DNA of 64,000 nt, taken from the NCBI RefSeq assembly GCF_015291645.1, contig NZ_CP030055.1:868001-932000 (forward strand), in the 5' to 3' direction. The notes under the pieces were generated by a model that worked only from the letters and a program-made list of their open reading frames with translations, was not told where the DNA came from and did not search any database. Below are positions 61,244 to 64,000 of the stretch, piece after piece (position 1 is the stretch's first letter; the number at the start of each line of letters is the position of its first letter). Source of the stretch: Bradyrhizobium sp. CCBAU 53340 (GTDB lineage Bacteria; Pseudomonadota; Alphaproteobacteria; Rhizobiales; Xanthobacteraceae). A program made the position numbers and the translations under genes.

Positions 61244-61954
61244 TCAGGCCGCGGCGGCAAAGCTGGTGACGTCGACGATACGGTCGGCAATCAAATGGCG
61301 TATTTCGTCGTCATGGACAATGGCGACCATGGCGACGCCCTGGCGCTTCTTCTCGGCCACCAGCTCGACCACCACAGCGCGGTTGGCGGCATCGAGCGAG
61401 GCGGTCGGCTCGTCCAGCAGCAGGATCGGCAGGTCCGAGATGAAGCCGCGCGCGATGTTGACGCGCTGCTGCTCGCCGCCGGAGAAGGTCGCAGGCGGCA
61501 GCTGCCAGAGCCTCTGGGGGATGTTGAGACGATGCAGGAGCGCGCCAGCGCGGGCCTGCGCGTCGGCCCGGCTCATGCCGTTCACGATCAAGGGTTCGGC
61601 GACGACGTCGATGGTCGCAACCCGCGGCACCGCCCGCAGGAACTGGCTGACATAGCCGATGGTGGCGCGGCGGATGTTGAGGACCTGCCGCGGTTCGGCG
61701 GTGGCGAGATCGATCGTCTCGCCGCGATGGCTGATTCCGATGCGGCCGGAGTCGCAGCGGTAGTTGCCGAAGATCATCTTCAGGATCGACGATTTGCCGG
61801 CGCCTGATGGCCCCGACAGCACGACGCACTCGCCGGGCTGCACCTGAAAGGTCACGCCGCGCACGACAGGCAGTTCGATGCCGCCTTGCAGATGCATCGT
61901 AAATGTCTTGGAGGCGTCGGCGATGTCGATCATGGCGGTCATAGCAGAACTCAT
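61244..61954 (-). CDS. phnL: phosphonate C-P lyase system ATP-binding protein PhnL
   Basis: 236-residue ABC-type protein. Walker A is SGPSGAGKSSILKMIFGNY, signature TFSGGEQQRVNIARGFISDL, Walker B ILLLDEPTASLD and switch His in VAIVHDDE. PhnL is needed for phosphonate use and associates with the PhnGHIJK core; it is not a transporter subunit. The ATG at 61954 overlaps the phnK stop (ATGA); the frame opens farther upstream only by running through phnK. Confidence 0.94.
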   Translation of the reverse strand: MSSAMTAMIDIADASKTFTMHLQGGIELPVVRGVTFQVQPGECVVLSGPSGAGKSSILKMIFGNYRCDSGRIGISHRGETIDLATAEPRQVLNIRRATIGYVSQFLRAVPRVATIDVVAEPLIVNGMSRADAQARAGALLHRLNIPQRLWQLPPATFSGGEQQRVNIARGFISDLPILLLDEPTASLDAANRAVVVELVAEKKRQGVAMVAIVHDDEIRHLIADRIVDVTSFAAAA

Positions 61955-62748
61955 GGCGGCAGAATCGAGGAGACGAGGAGCTGGGTATAGGGCTCGCGCG
62001 GATCGTCCAGCACCTGGTCGGTGAGACCTGTTTCGATGACGCGGCCGCCCTTCATCACCATCACGCGATGCGACAAGAGGCGCGCCACCGCGAGATCGTG
62101 GGTGACGATGACGACGGCGAGATGTAATTCGGCGACGAGATTGCGCAGGAGATCGAGCAGGCGGGCCTGGACTGAAACATCGAGCCCGCCGGTCGGCTCG
62201 TCCATGAACACCAGGCGGGGCCCGGTGACGAGGTTGCGCGCGATCTGGAGGCGCTGACGCATGCCGCCCGAATAGGTGCGCGGTGCATCGTCGATGCGTG
62301 CGACGTCGATCTCGACGCGTGCGAGCCAGTCGGAGGCAGACTCGCGAATGCGGCCGTAATGATTCCAGCCGACCGCCATCAGCCGCTCGCCGACATTGGC
62401 GCCGGCCGAAACCGCCATGCGCAGGCCCTGTGCGGGATCCTGGTGCACAAAGCCCCAATCGGTGCGGAACAAGAGGCGCCGCTCGGCCTTGCCGAGCGCG
62501 GCGAGATCGCGGGTGACGCCATCGCGCATCCGGTAGGACACGTGCCCGCCGCTCGCGGCGAGCTGGCCCGAGAGCATTTGCAGCAATGTCGACTTGCCGG
62601 AGCCGGATTCGCCGACGATCGCCAGCACTTCGCCCGGATAGAGCGCAAACGACACATCACGGCACGCCGCAATGCGGCCGAACGACTTGCTGAGTGACGT
62701 TGCGACCAGCAGCGGCTCATCGTTCTCGACCAGAGTCTGATCAGCCAT
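61951..62748 (-). CDS. phnK: phosphonate C-P lyase system protein PhnK
   Basis: 265-residue ABC-type ATPase that binds the PhnGHIJ core complex. Walker A is VGESGSGKSTLLQMLSG, signature TYSGGMRQRLQIARNLVTG, Walker B RLVFMDEPTGGLD and switch His in VTHDLA. PhnK has the dipeptide-type ABC fold (KxxGR-like insert in KAERRLLFRTDWGFVHQDP). It overlaps phnJ by eight bases and phnL by four. Confidence 0.95.
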   Translation of the reverse strand: MADQTLVENDEPLLVATSLSKSFGRIAACRDVSFALYPGEVLAIVGESGSGKSTLLQMLSGQLAASGGHVSYRMRDGVTRDLAALGKAERRLLFRTDWGFVHQDPAQGLRMAVSAGANVGERLMAVGWNHYGRIRESASDWLARVEIDVARIDDAPRTYSGGMRQRLQIARNLVTGPRLVFMDEPTGGLDVSVQARLLDLLRNLVAELHLAVVIVTHDLAVARLLSHRVMVMKGGRVIETGLTDQVLDDPREPYTQLLVSSILPP

Positions 62749-63637
62749 TCGAGGCCTCCTGCACCTTGTCCTTGTAGGGCGCAGCGCTCAGGGCACCGTG
62801 ATGGCCAGCGGCCCGACGTCCCTCGCAATAATCGGTATCCGAGCAGACGAACATGCGGCTGCCCTTGTCGTCGGTGACGATCTCGTCGAGGTAGGAATTT
62901 TCGGCGCCGCACAGGGCGCAGGGCGCGTTGAAACGGTAGGGCTCGAACGGGTGATCCTCGAAATCGAGCGACACCACGTGCGTATACGGCGGGATCGCAT
63001 AGATGCGCTTCTCGCGGCCGGCGCCGAACAATTGCAATGCCGGGCAATTGTCCATCTTGGGATTGTCGAATTTCGGCGTCGGCGACGGGTCCATCACATA
63101 GCGCGCGTTGACCTTCACCGGATAGGCGTAGGCGGTCGCGATATGGCCGAAGCGGGCGATGTCTTCATAGAGCTTCACATGCATCAGACCGTATTCGGCG
63201 AGCGCGTGCATGCGCCGCGTCTCGGTCTCGCGCGGTTCGAGGAAGCGTAAAGGTTCCGGAATCGGCACCTGATAGACCAACACCTGATTTGCGTGCAGCG
63301 AGGTCTCGGGGATGCGGTGGCGCGTCTGGATCACGGTCGCCTCGTCGGTCGACGTCGTCGTCGCGACGCCGGCGGTCTTGGCGAAGAATTTGCGGATCGA
63401 GATCGCGTTGGTGGTGTCGTCCGAGCCCTGATCGATCACCTTCAGCACGTCCCTAGGGCCAAGGATCGCGGCGGTCACTTGCACGCCGCCGGTGCCCCAG
63501 CCATAGGGCATCGGCATTTCGCGGCTGGCGAACGGGACCTGATAGCCGGGGATCGCGATCGCCTTCAGGATCGCGCGGCGGATCATTCGCTTGGTCTGTT
63601 CGTCCAAATAGGCGAAGTTGTAGGCGGGCGCGTTCAT
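62741..63637 (-). CDS. phnJ: alpha-D-ribose 1-methylphosphonate 5-phosphate C-P lyase
   Basis: Radical SAM enzyme that cleaves the C-P bond, releasing an alkane (methane from methylphosphonate). 298 residues. The 4Fe-4S and catalytic cysteines are all present: CALC (Cys240, Cys243), FVCSDTDYCEG (Cys265, Cys271), in the known unusual C-terminal arrangement. RRAILKAIAIPGYQVPFASR and GWGTGGVQVTAAILG are also typical. It overlaps phnI by four bases and phnK by eight, giving tight coupling. Confidence 0.97.
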   Translation of the reverse strand: MNAPAYNFAYLDEQTKRMIRRAILKAIAIPGYQVPFASREMPMPYGWGTGGVQVTAAILGPRDVLKVIDQGSDDTTNAISIRKFFAKTAGVATTTSTDEATVIQTRHRIPETSLHANQVLVYQVPIPEPLRFLEPRETETRRMHALAEYGLMHVKLYEDIARFGHIATAYAYPVKVNARYVMDPSPTPKFDNPKMDNCPALQLFGAGREKRIYAIPPYTHVVSLDFEDHPFEPYRFNAPCALCGAENSYLDEIVTDDKGSRMFVCSDTDYCEGRRAAGHHGALSAAPYKDKVQEASNG

Positions 63638-64000
63638 TCCGCGGCCTCCTTCATGGCATCGGGCGCGTTGGCATCAGGAGAGCCCTCGGCAAATTCCTTG
63701 CGCAGCTTGCGCAAGAGGCCGAGCTCGGACTGGAAGTCGACATAATGCGGCAGCTTCAGATGCTCGACAAAGCCGGTCGCCTGGACGTTGTCCGAATGCG
63801 ACAACACGAATTCTTCATCTTGCGCCGGGGCGAGGACCTCTTCGCCGAGCTCGCGGGCACGCAGCGCGCGATCCACCAGCGCCATCGACATGGTCTTGCG
63901 TTCGCTCTGGCCGAAAGCGAGGCCATAGCCACGCGTGAAGCACGGCGCTTCCGTCGCCGATCCCTTGAACTGGTTGACCATCTGGCACTCGGTCAGCTCG
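63634..64000 (-). CDS. phnI: phosphonate C-P lyase core subunit PhnI, C-terminal part (5' end outside window)
   Basis: The frame is open to the right edge. It reads ELTECQMVNQF, then CFTRGYGLAFGQSERKTMSM, ALVDRALRARELGE and SHSDNVQATGFVEHLKLPHY, the end of PhnI, which with PhnG/PhnH/PhnL transfers the phosphonate to the ribose of ATP. About 122 residues of roughly 360 are visible. Its stop overlaps phnJ. The operon promoter and phnG/phnH lie beyond the window. Confidence 0.93.
   Translation of the reverse strand, partial: ELTECQMVNQFKGSATEAPCFTRGYGLAFGQSERKTMSMALVDRALRARELGEEVLAPAQDEEFVLSHSDNVQATGFVEHLKLPHYVDFQSELGLLRKLRKEFAEGSPDANAPDAMKEAAE

Overview
The window reads as a stretch of a Bradyrhizobium-type chromosome (Alphaproteobacteria, Hyphomicrobiales). 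Supports for this are the high GC content, the gene order fmt-truA-dapE-dapD-argB-engB-yidC-rnpA-rpmH, the many GC-rich palindromic intergenic repeats of the kind dispersed through Bradyrhizobium genomes, and a ferrichrome-receptor/PepSY gene pair laid out like the fegAB operon described in B. japonicum. The species assignment is an inference from these features; no database was searched.

Layout. 1-11.3 kb is conserved housekeeping DNA: the end of fmt and truA on the plus strand, then a minus-strand run of lysine/cell-wall genes (dapE, dapD), a HAD nucleotidase, a DUF1036 envelope protein, argB, a DUF423 protein, engB, yidC, rnpA and rpmH. Eight palindromic repeats lie in the gaps of 1.2-13.3 kb and none of that type was seen afterwards. 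11.6-13.6 kb holds an orphan sensor kinase and tRNA-Arg(ACG). 13.7-20.4 kb holds a DUF1963 protein, a frameshifted copper-chaperone fusion, nagZ, and a divergent MFS/TetR pair with paired operators. 20.5-22.7 kb carries small secreted proteins, three of them adjacent Gly/Ser-rich proteins. 22.9-28.3 kb holds an AhpD-like/LLM flavin pair, an ATP-grasp gene joined to a FetAB-type metal transporter, and an orphan membrane protein.

28.5-35.7 kb is a patchy accessory region: a lytic transglycosylase, a secreted MBL-fold protein, several small flavoenzymes, an alpha/beta hydrolase and gene remnants (an AraC tail and a frameshifted short gene). 35.7-41.6 kb holds a YgiQ radical SAM gene, two small genes and a divergent catabolic module (FAD-linked 2-hydroxyacid dehydrogenase plus GntR regulator, facing a DapA-family aldolase). 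41.8-46.2 kb is an iron-uptake operon (TonB receptor and PepSY membrane protein) next to a LysR gene broken into two opposed fragments. 46.3-50.7 kb carries a triple-rhodanese protein, serA and a secreted tannase-family hydrolase. 50.7-55.6 kb has an EmrAB-type efflux pair with a divergent TetR, then marR and an enoyl-CoA hydratase. 55.7-58.8 kb carries a chemoreceptor and a second DapA-family enzyme. 58.9-64 kb is the 3' half of a carbon-phosphorus lyase operon, phnI(partial)-J-K-L-M-N, followed by a PPOX flavoprotein.

No CRISPR array, transposase, integrase, phage or recognised defence or secondary-metabolite cluster was seen. The observations most worth a second look are regulatory architectures (a probably leaderless marR whose start codon lies in a perfect 18-bp palindrome; the twin ACCGGT operators of the MFS/TetR pair; iron-box-like direct repeats before the TonB receptor), the trio of Gly/Ser repeat proteins, the ATP-grasp/FetAB operon, a tannase-family enzyme that has lost both conserved cysteines, and the inverted LysR remnant that supplies the C-terminus of the PepSY protein.
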